Of a stretch of DNA of 13,221 nt, positions 1-6,366 are shown one piece after another. How positions within the stretch are numbered: the first letter of the stretch is position 1; each line of letters opens with the position of its first letter. The stretch comes from Anaerolineaceae bacterium UBA700 (GTDB taxonomy: Bacteria > Chloroflexota > Anaerolineae > Anaerolineales > Anaerolineaceae): assembly GCA_002298885.1 (NCBI GenBank), contig DBMK01000023.1, positions 1 to 13,221 on the forward strand, written 5' to 3'. The position numbers and the translations under genes were made by a program. The notes beneath the pieces were generated by a model. It searched no databases and was not told where the DNA came from. It saw only the letters and a list, made by a program, of their open reading frames with translations.

Positions 1-29
1 GAGTGCGGACGGCGATGCCGCCCGCACTC
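1..29. terminator. Hairpin downstream of the ubiB-like gene, possible terminator
   Basis: A strong inverted repeat: an 8-bp outer stem (GAGTGCGG at 1-8 with CCGCACTC at 22-29), one mismatch, then a 4-bp inner stem (CGGC at 10-13 with GCCG at 17-20) around a GAT loop. It lies 16 bp past the stop codon of the minus-strand UbiB-like gene, where a rho-independent terminator is expected. The U-tract would fall outside the window on that strand, so it cannot be confirmed. The plus-strand flank (ACTCTTATTAA) is only mildly T-rich. Confidence 0.5.
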
Positions 30-45
30 ACTCTTATTAAGAAGG

Positions 46-1740
46 TTAGCTTCGGCCTGAGCGCCAGATGCTCCACAGCAGCCAGGCGCCAAAAGCCAGA
101 GATGAGATAAAGGCAAAGAAAAACAGGTACTCTCCAAATGCCTGCCAGGTCACCGGGTGGTAGATCACCATCACGATCCCCAGGGCCACAATCACCGCCG
201 CCAGGATAATCGCCATCGCCAGGCGGTTGGTCATTTTCTCCATCTGCGAGGCAAACTGGCGCAGGCCTTCGTAATTGATATTAAATTCGAGCTGGCCGCG
301 TTCCATCTGCTTAAGCAAGCGGGCGGCGCGCCTGGGCAGCGACAGGCTGAGCTCAAGCCCGTCGAGGGCAGTGCGTGCCATCTCAGGGATCATCTTTTCA
401 GGGGAGCGCTCGCTGCGCCAGTATTTCATCACGTAGGGGGCAGCAAAATCGAGCATGCGGAAATCAGGATACAACGCCTGGCTGATGCCCTCGTTGATCG
501 TCGAGAGTCGCACCAGCATGGTCAGCTCGCCTGGGAACTGCAGGCCGTAGCGGAAGGCCATGGCGAGGATTTCGTTCAGGACCTGAGTGGCAGTCAAGAA
601 CTGGGCCGTCCCGCCGGCGTAGCTCTCCGTCAGGTGGTCCAGCTCCAGCATCAACCCGCGCCGGTTCACCGTTTTACGCGTGATGCCAATGTCGATTAGC
701 TCGTCCACCAGCGATTCGACATCGCCGCTGCTCATAGCCATGACCATACGCAGCAGGGTATCTTTCATCTGCCTTGACAGCCGGCCGACCATGCCAAAAT
801 CGACCACCGCCAGGCTGCCGTCCGGCTGCACGAAAAAATTGCCCGGGTGCGGATCGGCGTGGAAGAAACCGAACTCGAAAAGCTGGCGTAGGGTGAAGCG
901 ACCCGAATTTTCGGCAACCAGCTTCAAGTTGATCCCGGCGGCGCGGATGGCTTCGACGTCGCTAATCTTGATCCCCGAGACGCGCTCCATGGTGATCACC
1001 TGGTGGGTGGTAAGGTCCCAATACACGTAGGGGATGTAGACCGTGGGATCATCGGCAAAGTTCTTTTTGAAAACGTTGGCGTTGCGACCTTCACGGATGT
1101 AATCGAGCTCATTGCGCAAACGGAAGGAGAATTCACCCAAGAGGGTTTGCAGATCGTAAAGATGGCCGACGCTTGAATGGAGCGAGATCCATTCGGCCAT
1201 GTTAGTCATAATTTCCAGGTCCTGCTCGATCAGTTTCGCCACGCCCGGACGCCGGACCTTAACCACCACCCGCCTGCCGTTGTGGGTTTTTGCGGCATAT
1301 ACCTGTCCGATCGAGGCAGAGGCAATCGGTTCGGTATCGAATTCGGCGAAGGATTCGAGTACTTCAGCGCCCAACTCGTCCTTGATCACAGCTTCGATTT
1401 TGTCGAAAGGAACGGGAGGTACTTCGTCCTGAAGCTTGCCGAGCTCGCTAATATATTCGGCGGGCAGGATATCGGGACGCGAGCTAAGCGCTTGGCCGAG
1501 CTTGATGAAGGTGGCCCCCAGCTCATTCATCGCCAGGCGCAGGTGCTCGGCTTGCTTTTGATGGCTAAATTCCGGCTGAGTGGCGCCAGGAAGGGTAATG
1601 CGGCTGGCGGCACGCCCCGATTCGACCTGAGAAAGCAGCCAGCCCCAGCCGTGCCGGGTCAGCACGGAGACGATGTGCCGGGTGCGCCGGGCCAGGGCAG
1701 GGCGGGTGAGCCAGGGAATGGGGATCAGGCGGCTGTTCAT
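46..1740 (-). CDS. UbiB/ABC1/ADCK-family kinase-like protein
   Basis: A 564-residue member of the UbiB (ABC1/ADCK) family. These atypical kinase-fold ATPases support ubiquinone and other isoprenoid-lipid metabolism at the membrane. The family signatures are in order: the KxGQ motif (FIKLGQ, K80-Q83) followed by SSRPDILP; a small-residue nucleotide loop (PIASASIGQVY, 138-148) replacing a normal glycine loop; the VVVKVRRPG lysine (K161); ELDY (211-214); a catalytic loop HADPHPGNFF (294-303); and DFG (314-316). Two C-terminal hydrophobic helices (about 509-528 and 537-560) match the usual membrane anchor. Length is normal. The ATG start lacks a clear Shine-Dalgarno. The gene follows hsp20 by 47 bp on the same strand with a hairpin between them, so co-transcription is possible but may be attenuated. 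No quinone pathway gene is nearby, so the substrate cannot be stated. Confidence 0.93.
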   Translation of the reverse strand: MNSRLIPIPWLTRPALARRTRHIVSVLTRHGWGWLLSQVESGRAASRITLPGATQPEFSHQKQAEHLRLAMNELGATFIKLGQALSSRPDILPAEYISELGKLQDEVPPVPFDKIEAVIKDELGAEVLESFAEFDTEPIASASIGQVYAAKTHNGRRVVVKVRRPGVAKLIEQDLEIMTNMAEWISLHSSVGHLYDLQTLLGEFSFRLRNELDYIREGRNANVFKKNFADDPTVYIPYVYWDLTTHQVITMERVSGIKISDVEAIRAAGINLKLVAENSGRFTLRQLFEFGFFHADPHPGNFFVQPDGSLAVVDFGMVGRLSRQMKDTLLRMVMAMSSGDVESLVDELIDIGITRKTVNRRGLMLELDHLTESYAGGTAQFLTATQVLNEILAMAFRYGLQFPGELTMLVRLSTINEGISQALYPDFRMLDFAAPYVMKYWRSERSPEKMIPEMARTALDGLELSLSLPRRAARLLKQMERGQLEFNINYEGLRQFASQMEKMTNRLAMAIILAAVIVALGIVMVIYHPVTWQAFGEYLFFFAFISSLAFGAWLLWSIWRSGRS

Positions 1741-1760
1741 CGATAATCAGTAATAATTCC

Positions 1761-1775
1761 GGCGGGATTCCCGCC
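1761..1775 (-). terminator. Compact GC hairpin between hsp20 and ubiB-like genes
   Basis: A perfect 6-bp stem, GGCGGG with CCCGCC, around a 3-nt loop lies in the 47-bp gap after the hsp20 stop codon. On the minus strand it is followed by GGAATTATTACT, which has scattered Ts but no proper U-tract. It may be a weak terminator, an attenuator or an mRNA-end stabiliser that lowers ubiB-like expression relative to hsp20. The stem is seen directly; the role is inferred. Confidence 0.35.
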
Positions 1776-1787
1776 AGAAAGACCAGG

Positions 1788-2246
1788 TCAGTCTTTTCCC
1801 TGGGTGACCTTAATCGTCTTCGGCCGGACGGCTTCAGCTTTCGGCAGAATCAGTGTCAGGACCCCGTTCTTAAATTTTGCTTCGCCATGCTCGGCGTCCA
1901 CTGCTACCGGGAGAGAGACGGACCTGGTGAAGCTGGCGTTGCGGCGCTCGCGGCGTAAATAGTTCGCTCCCTCGAATTCTTCCTGCTGGTGCAGGCTGCC
2001 TTTGATAGTGAGCGTATCGCCAACTACGGTAATTGCTACGTCCTCCGGTTTGACGCCGGGCAGGTTGGTCTGCACGACCAGCTCGGGCCCGTTGTCCAGC
2101 AAGTCCAGCGGAATGACCACAGAGGCCATAGCGGATGGCAGCAGGTCACGTGGCATAAACCAGCCGCCTTCGACGAGTTGGCGCAGCGCATCGCGATAGG
2201 CGCCCAATTCGACAAAAGGATCGAAGCCAAGAATGTCGTTAGCCAT
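1788..2246 (-). CDS. Hsp20/alpha-crystallin family small heat-shock protein
   Basis: A 152-residue ATP-independent holdase that binds unfolding proteins and keeps them soluble for refolding. An N-terminal arm (about 1-45) is followed by the alpha-crystallin domain (about 46-138), recognised from LPGVKPEDVAITVVGDTLTI, the YLRRERRNASFTRSVSLP strand pair and the classic GVLTLILPKAE ending. The C-terminal tail carries an I-x-V motif (TIKVT) of the kind that docks into neighbouring subunits in oligomers. Length is typical for bacterial class A Hsp20. The start is firm: AGGAGG lies 6 nt upstream (2253-2258). It is the first gene of a minus-strand pair and diverges from alr. I found no CIRCE operator in the upstream region, so HrcA control is not supported here. 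Confidence 0.95.
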   Translation of the reverse strand: MANDILGFDPFVELGAYRDALRQLVEGGWFMPRDLLPSAMASVVIPLDLLDNGPELVVQTNLPGVKPEDVAITVVGDTLTIKGSLHQQEEFEGANYLRRERRNASFTRSVSLPVAVDAEHGEAKFKNGVLTLILPKAEAVRPKTIKVTQGKD

Positions 2247-2296
2247 AGAAAACCTCCTGATTGAATTCTACTTCATTCAGCATGGTGGATTTCTTT

Positions 2297-2302
2297 ATTG
2301 TA
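2297..2302 (-). promoter_or_regulatory. Possible -10 element for hsp20 (TACAAT)
   Basis: Read on the minus strand, TACAAT lies about 50 bp before the hsp20 start codon, in the AT-rich centre of the hsp20/alr intergenic region. There is no good -35 box at 16-18 bp, so the assignment rests on one hexamer and its position. An alternative sigma factor or an activator could compensate. Confidence 0.25.
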
Positions 2303-2357
2303 TATCATTAAACGATGTTCGGGCGATTCTCTTCCCGCTGAGAAGGCAGCTCTCCGC

Positions 2358-2386
2358 TTGCTCAAACCAATTTTAGCGGATATACT
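2358..2386 (+). promoter_or_regulatory. Candidate leaderless promoter of alr
   Basis: TTGCTC (2358-2363) and TATACT (2381-2386) are separated by 17 bp, as in a housekeeping sigma-70-type promoter. The -10 box ends 7 nt before the ATG at 2394, so transcription would begin at or next to the start codon. There is no Shine-Dalgarno in the usual window before that ATG, which fits a leaderless transcript. The glycosyltransferase gene at 5520-6203 has the same spacing. Confidence 0.4.
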
Positions 2387-2393
2387 TCAATCC

Positions 2394-3506
2394 ATGCAGA
2401 GAGATGAACTGACGACCTGGCTGGAAATCGATTTGGGGGCCATCAAAAATAACATCCGGGAGCTGCATGCGATTGCGGGGGTGCCATTAATGGCGGTAGT
2501 CAAGGCCAATGGGTATGGTCACGGGCTGGTTGAAGTGGCCCGGGCGGCAAAAGCTGCCGGGGCGGCCTGGTGCGGGGTGGCGCGCCTGGAAGAAGCGCTT
2601 ACGCTGCGCCAAAACGGAATCGACTTGCCGGTGCTGGTGCTGGGCTACACTTCACCCCTGCGGACCACGGAGGCAATAGGTAACAACGTAAGCTTGAGCG
2701 TATACGACCTGGAAGTGGCCACAGCCTATGCCGAGCAGGCCCAAAGCTGCGGCGCCAGGCTGCGCGTCCATGTCAAGGTCGATTCCGGTATGGGTAGGTT
2801 GGGTATTTTCGCGGAGGACGGCATGCCGTTCTTTGGGGAAATCCGGCGGCTGCCCGGGCTGGAAGTAGAAGGCGTGTTCACGCACTTTGCCCGCGCCGAC
2901 GAGACCGAGCGCCAGACAACCCTGTGGCAGCTCGAGCGCTTCCAAAAGCTGGTCGAGTGCCTCGAAGCTGCCGGGCTGCGCCCGCCGTTGGTGCACGCCT
3001 GCAACTCGGCGGCGACCATTTATTTTCCCGAAGCGCATTACGACCTGGTGCGCTGCGGAATTTCGATATACGGGCTGCACCCTTCGGCAGAAACACCCAA
3101 CCCGCCCGCTTTGCGGCCTGCGCTCACCTGGAAGTCCCGCCTGACCTCGGTGAAGCAGTTCCCGCCGGGGCATGGAATCAGTTATAACTACCGGTACACT
3201 ACATCTAGGAACGAGCACATCGGGGTGATAGCCGCCGGGTACGCCGACGGCTTTCGCCGCAGGCTGGGGAATTTCGCCCTGGTTCATGGCAGGCGGGTGG
3301 ACGTGATCGGCGGCGTATGCATGGACCAGGTCATGCTCCAGTTGGACAACATCCCGGAGGCGAGGATCGGCGACGAGGTCGTGCTGCTGGGGGCGCAGGG
3401 AGAGGCTTCGATCAGCGCCGAAGAAATAGCGGCAGCCTGGGGAACCAATAATTACGAGGTTGTGTGCGGACTTGCGAACCGGCTGCCTCGATTCTATTCT
3501 GAATGA
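2394..3506 (+). CDS. alr: Alanine racemase (PLP-dependent)
   Basis: A 370-residue fold-type III PLP enzyme that interconverts L- and D-alanine in the cytoplasm, supplying D-Ala for peptidoglycan. The N-terminal barrel opens with TTWLEIDLGAIKNNI and contains the PLP-binding lysine in AVVKANGYGHG (K37). The second catalytic residue, a tyrosine, is expected in GISYNYRY of the C-terminal beta domain, followed by the hallmark GYADGFRR and GGVCMDQVM motifs. Length is as usual. I chose the ATG at 2394 because family homology begins there. An in-frame TTG at 2298 would add 32 residues without family character, and that segment overlaps the putative promoter. recJ follows 19 bp downstream on the same strand, so the two are probably co-transcribed. 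Confidence 0.95.
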   Translation: MQRDELTTWLEIDLGAIKNNIRELHAIAGVPLMAVVKANGYGHGLVEVARAAKAAGAAWCGVARLEEALTLRQNGIDLPVLVLGYTSPLRTTEAIGNNVSLSVYDLEVATAYAEQAQSCGARLRVHVKVDSGMGRLGIFAEDGMPFFGEIRRLPGLEVEGVFTHFARADETERQTTLWQLERFQKLVECLEAAGLRPPLVHACNSAATIYFPEAHYDLVRCGISIYGLHPSAETPNPPALRPALTWKSRLTSVKQFPPGHGISYNYRYTTSRNEHIGVIAAGYADGFRRRLGNFALVHGRRVDVIGGVCMDQVMLQLDNIPEARIGDEVVLLGAQGEASISAEEIAAAWGTNNYEVVCGLANRLPRFYSE

Positions 3507-3525
3507 TGGACGGCGAACAAGGAAC

Positions 3526-5223
3526 ATGAATCATAACTCCACCAAGCGCTGGGACATTGCCCCAAAAATTCCCGTTGAAGTTGAATCCGAATTAATTGCG
3601 TATAGCCGTGTTTTGCAGCAGCTTCTTTACAACCGTGGTATCCTACAGGAGCCGAATGCCAAGATCTTCCTGTACGCCGAAGGGCCGATTTCGGACCCAT
3701 TTCTGATGACCGGAATGGAACCGGCGGTGAAGCGCCTGTTGGCTGCAATTGACAATGGTGAGAAGATCGTCGTTTACGGCGATTACGACGTCGACGGGGT
3801 GACTGCCACAGCATTAATGGTTCAGGTCCTGCGGGCAATGGGGGGCAAGGCTGAGGAGTACATCCCGAACCGCTTCGAAGAGGGCTATGGAGTTAATAAT
3901 GACGCCCTGGATAGCCTTGCCGCCGAAGGCGCCAGCCTCGTCCTGACCGTCGACTGCGGGATTCGTTCGCCGGAAGAGGCGCTCCACGCCAGGTCGCTCG
4001 GCCTGGATTTGATTGTCAGCGACCACCACGAACCCCTGGGGGGGAGCCTGCCGGATGCCTGCGCCGTAATTTGCCCCAAGCAGCCCGGAGATGAATATCC
4101 CGACAAGAATCTGGCCGGGGTCGGCCTGGCCTTCAAGATCGCCGAAGCTCTTTTAAAAACTCGCCCATTTACCGGCATCGAGGCAACCGATTGGCTGGAC
4201 CTGGTGGCAGTGGGCACGGTGGCGGACATCGTGCCTCTCTACGGTGAGAACCGGGCCATGGTCAAAGCCGGCCTGAAACTGCTGAACAGGCACCAGCGCC
4301 AGGGGCTGCTATCGTTGGTGGGAGCTGCCGGTATGGACGCGCACAAGCGCATTTCGGCCCGCGACATCGGCTTTATCATCGGGCCGCGTTTAAACGCCGC
4401 CGGCCGCATGGAATCAGCGGTGGCTTCGTACAACCTGTTGATGGCCTTGGATGAGTACGAGGCCGGCAGTTTGGCGCAGAAGCTGGACAACCAAAACCGG
4501 CACCGCCAGGAGCTGACTTCATCGATGCAGCATGAGGCCGAGATCCTGGCGCGGGCCGATGCCAGCGAGCACCTCTTGTTTGCCATGAAGCCGGAGTTCA
4601 ACAAGGGGATTGTGGGATTGGTTGCGGCCAGGCTGGTCGAAACCTATTACCGCCCGGCTATCATCGGCCAGGTGGAAGCAGAATTTACCCGCGCTTCCTG
4701 CCGCTCCATCCCTGAGTTCCATATCACACATGCATTGGACGAGTGCGCTTCACTGCTCGTGCATCACGGCGGGCACGCCATGGCGGCCGGATTCACTGTA
4801 CGCAATGCAGACCTGCCGGAGTTGGAGCGCCGGATGAAGGAAATCGCGGCACGCGAATTGGGAAAGCGCGATTTAATGCCGGTACTGCGAGCCGATCTCG
4901 AAATCCCCTTGCGTGACCTGCGGCCGGAAATCCTGCGAGAGCAGGAGGCGCTGGAGCCTTTCGGCTTATCCAACCCTGAGGTGTGTTTCGTCACTCGCGG
5001 TTTGAAAGTGGCGCGTTACCGGACGGTCGGCAACGAAAATCAGCATTTGCGCTTGACGGTGGCAGACGACCGCCTGACCTACGATGCGATTGCCTTCCGC
5101 CAGGGGGCCTGGGCCGAGCACATGCCCCCCTTCGTCGACCTGCTCTATTCTTTTGAGAAGAACAGCTTCATGGGGCGCGAGACGCTACAGTTGAATGTAA
5201 AGGATATTAAGGTAAGTGAGTGA
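3526..5223 (+). CDS. recJ: Single-stranded-DNA-specific exonuclease RecJ
   Basis: A 565-residue 5'-3' exonuclease that degrades single-stranded DNA in recombinational repair, mismatch repair and base excision repair, using divalent metals. All DHH-superfamily motifs are visible: DYDVDG (86-91), TVDCG (141-145), DHH (166-168), VGTVADIVPL (229-238) and GPRLNAAGRM (286-295). The DHHA1 domain has GIVGLVAARL (361-370) and GGHAMAAGF (415-423). An OB-type C-terminal region follows from LEPFGLSNPEV (about 476-486). Size matches bacterial RecJ. The ATG at 3526 is preferred: AAGGAA lies just upstream and homology begins soon after. An in-frame TTG at 3460 would overlap alr and add an unrelated 22 residues. 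It is probably in an operon with alr. No U-tract terminator follows; the repeat island begins immediately. Confidence 0.96.
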   Translation: MNHNSTKRWDIAPKIPVEVESELIAYSRVLQQLLYNRGILQEPNAKIFLYAEGPISDPFLMTGMEPAVKRLLAAIDNGEKIVVYGDYDVDGVTATALMVQVLRAMGGKAEEYIPNRFEEGYGVNNDALDSLAAEGASLVLTVDCGIRSPEEALHARSLGLDLIVSDHHEPLGGSLPDACAVICPKQPGDEYPDKNLAGVGLAFKIAEALLKTRPFTGIEATDWLDLVAVGTVADIVPLYGENRAMVKAGLKLLNRHQRQGLLSLVGAAGMDAHKRISARDIGFIIGPRLNAAGRMESAVASYNLLMALDEYEAGSLAQKLDNQNRHRQELTSSMQHEAEILARADASEHLLFAMKPEFNKGIVGLVAARLVETYYRPAIIGQVEAEFTRASCRSIPEFHITHALDECASLLVHHGGHAMAAGFTVRNADLPELERRMKEIAARELGKRDLMPVLRADLEIPLRDLRPEILREQEALEPFGLSNPEVCFVTRGLKVARYRTVGNENQHLRLTVADDRLTYDAIAFRQGAWAEHMPPFVDLLYSFEKNSFMGRETLQLNVKDIKVSE

Positions 5224-5239
5224 AGAGGGGATGAAGACC

Positions 5240-5267
5240 ACAGTCCACGGACGACAGACCACGGACG
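5240..5267 (+). repeat. 14-bp tandem duplication (ACAGnCCACGGACG)
   Basis: Two adjacent 14-mers at 5240-5253 and 5254-5267, ACAGTCCACGGACG and ACAGACCACGGACG, differ at one base. They lie 17 bp after the recJ stop. Their sequence is unrelated to the hairpin and octamer repeats further into the gap. No function is evident. Confidence 0.75.
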
Positions 5268-5293
5268 TCTAGCCATCGCATTTTGCCAACGCC

Positions 5294-5329
5294 GGCGGGT
5301 CGCAGACCCGCCTGGAGCATTGGCGCTCC
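5294..5329. repeat. Palindromic repeat unit, copy 1
   Basis: A perfect 8-bp stem, GGCGGGTC (5294-5301) with GACCCGCC (5305-5312), around a GCA loop. It is followed at once by a second hairpin, GGAGC (5314-5318) with GCTCC (5325-5329). The core recurs at 5375-5391 and 5442-5460, so this is a REP-like family and not a lone terminator. No T-tract follows on either strand. Confidence 0.7.
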
Positions 5330-5366
5330 GATATCAGGCCGGTAAAAACATTTCCCGTTCTCTGTT

Positions 5367-5399
5367 GCTCCGCTGGCGGGTCACAGACCCGGTGGGAGC
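5367..5399. repeat. Palindromic repeat unit, copy 2
   Basis: The GGCGGGTC half (5375-5382) and GACCCG (5386-5391) pair over CGGGTC/GACCCG with an ACA loop. Here the GCTCC/GGAGC arm flanks the core (5367-5371 with 5395-5399), giving one long interrupted hairpin. In copy 1 the same pentamer pair lies to one side. The shared parts in a different arrangement suggest a rearranged repeat family. Confidence 0.65.
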
Positions 5400-5432
5400 G
5401 ATTGGAAAACATTCCATCGAGGTTTACGCGTT

Positions 5433-5461
5433 AAAAAAACCGGCGGGTCACAGACCTGCCG
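5433..5461 (-). terminator. Palindromic repeat copy 3, used as terminator of the glycosyltransferase gene
   Basis: On the minus strand a 9-bp stem (5441-5449 with 5453-5461, one G-U type pair, TGT loop) is followed after one or two bases by seven Ts (5433-5439). This is a canonical rho-independent terminator, about 60 bp after the stop of the minus-strand glycosyltransferase. The hairpin core is the same repeat as copies 1 and 2, which suggests that a repeat element was recruited as a terminator. Confidence 0.7.
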
Positions 5462-5478
5462 TAAGCAATTTACTAATT

Positions 5479-5514
5479 GACTGAGAGACTGACCGACTGG
5501 GAGACTGATAGACT
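5479..5514 (+). repeat. 8-bp tandem repeat, about 4.5 units (GACTGAnA)
   Basis: Exact period of eight: GACTGAGA, GACTGACC, GACTGGGA, GACTGATA and a final GACT, starting at 5479, 5487, 5495, 5503 and 5511. It stops 5 bp before the glycosyltransferase stop codon, so it lies in the 3' UTR of that gene. The period is not a multiple of three and it is outside coding sequence. A short tandem array like this could vary in copy number between strains. Confidence 0.8.
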
Positions 5515-5519
5515 TCCGT

Positions 5520-6203
5520 TCAATCGACAAATCGATACTTAATCAACGTCCACATGGCAACGAAGCCGTCCGAGGCCTTGATTTTCTTCCCCTGGTTGTA
5601 ATCACGCGGGTTAAAGGCAATCGGCACTTCAAAGATACGCATGTGGCGCTTCAAGATCTTGGCGGTAAATTCCGGCTCGAATTCAAACCGGCGGCTGTGC
5701 AGGGGGATATCCTTGACCTTGGCCCGTATGAAAACTTTGTATCCCGTTTCCATGTCACTGAGGATGTTGTTGTAAAGGATATTGGTGACGAAGGTCAGGA
5801 TCTTGTTAGCCACCATATTCCAATACAGGATCGGCCGGCGAGCGCCTCCCAGGAAGCGCGACCCGTAGACCACATCGGCGATCCCTTCCTGGATGGGCTT
5901 GAGCAGATTTGGATACTCACGCGGATCGTATTCAAGGTCGGCGTCCTGGATGATGATCACGTCACCCGTGGCATTTTGGATGGCAGTGCGCACTGCGGCG
6001 CCTTTTCCCATGTTTTTAGCGTGGAAAATGGAGCGCACGCAGTCCTTGCCGTCCATCTCGGCAATTACCTTGCGTGTGCCGTCCGTCGAACCATCGTCGA
6101 CGATGATGATCTCGTCGGGAATGCCGGTTACCCGCACCCGCTTGACTATTTCCTCGATTGTCTGTATTTCGTTGTATGCCGGAATTATTACGGAAATGTG
6201 CAT
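5520..6203 (-). CDS. Family 2 glycosyltransferase, DPM1 / polyprenyl-phosphate sugar transferase-like
   Basis: A 227-residue GT-A fold transferase that probably moves a sugar from a nucleotide donor to a polyprenyl phosphate or another lipid carrier on the cytoplasmic face of the membrane. Visible motifs are SVIIPAYNE (4-12), VDDGSTDGT (35-43), the metal-binding DADL (87-90), YGSRF (113-117), METGYK (151-156) and the acceptor-side RRFEFEPE (171-178), followed by [11 protein letters not shown] (199-209). This set is typical of dolichol-phosphate-mannose-synthase-like bacterial enzymes. There is no C-terminal membrane helix, so it is the short soluble or peripheral type. The sugar cannot be inferred. 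It stands alone on its strand, with a repeat-derived terminator downstream and a TATAAT box 7 nt before the ATG. Shine-Dalgarno support is poor (only GGA 4 nt upstream). Confidence 0.92.
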   Translation of the reverse strand: MHISVIIPAYNEIQTIEEIVKRVRVTGIPDEIIIVDDGSTDGTRKVIAEMDGKDCVRSIFHAKNMGKGAAVRTAIQNATGDVIIIQDADLEYDPREYPNLLKPIQEGIADVVYGSRFLGGARRPILYWNMVANKILTFVTNILYNNILSDMETGYKVFIRAKVKDIPLHSRRFEFEPEFTAKILKRHMRIFEVPIAFNPRDYNQGKKIKASDGFVAMWTLIKYRFVD

Positions 6204-6210
6204 TAATCCG

Positions 6211-6216
6211 ATTATA
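6211..6216 (-). promoter_or_regulatory. Perfect -10 box 7 nt before the glycosyltransferase ATG
   Basis: On the minus strand a consensus TATAAT ends 7 nt before the start codon at 6203. Transcription would begin at or one base before the ATG, which implies a leaderless or nearly leaderless mRNA. A -35 candidate at 17-bp spacing (TGCCCA, 6234-6239) is poor. The same arrangement is seen at alr. Confidence 0.45.
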
Positions 6217-6304
6217 AATGAAGTTCGAGTTTATGGGCAGGGAAATGGGAGTACTTACAATTTTGCCAAAACTCATTCAGGGATCATAACATTGCCAACA
6301 GATC

Positions 6305-6331
6305 CCCAAGGATTTTGGGCGGTGCTATAAT
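6305..6331 (+). promoter_or_regulatory. Extended -10 promoter with an adjacent inverted repeat, for the AAA ATPase unit
   Basis: TGCTATAAT (6323-6331) matches the extended -10 consensus TGnTATAAT exactly. The expected transcript start, near 6338, gives a short leader of about 29 nt that contains the GGAG ribosome site at 6355-6358. No good -35 box lies at normal spacing, as is usual for extended -10 promoters. Just upstream, CCCAA (6305-6309) and TTGGG (6315-6319) form an inverted repeat in the -35/spacer zone, a possible small operator. This promoter probably drives the following three overlapping genes. Confidence 0.55.
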
Positions 6332-6366
6332 TTATGGATATCGGAAAAAAGTACGGAGACTCATCG

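Noticed and set aside
1177..1746. A 189-codon plus-strand open frame opposite the UbiB-like gene
   Set aside because: The minus-strand frame shows every UbiB family motif across this stretch; the plus frame has no recognisable domain and is a by-product of GC-rich codon use.
2298..2393. Upstream TTG start that would extend alr by 32 residues
   Set aside because: The added segment has no alanine racemase similarity, has no ribosome site and covers the likely promoter; the ATG at 2394 matches the family start.
2247..2393. CIRCE or other known heat-shock operator upstream of hsp20
   Set aside because: No TTAGCACTC-N9-GAGTGCTAA-like inverted repeat is present in the region.
2652..3527. A 291-codon minus-strand open frame opposite alr
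   Set aside because: It lies wholly on a confirmed alanine racemase gene and has a composition typical of an antisense shadow (many Arg, His, Pro), with no family resemblance.
5294..5461. CRISPR-like spacing of the three hairpin repeats
   Set aside because: Repeats are short, differ from one another, the gaps are unequal (about 81 and 67 bp between starts), and no cas gene is near.
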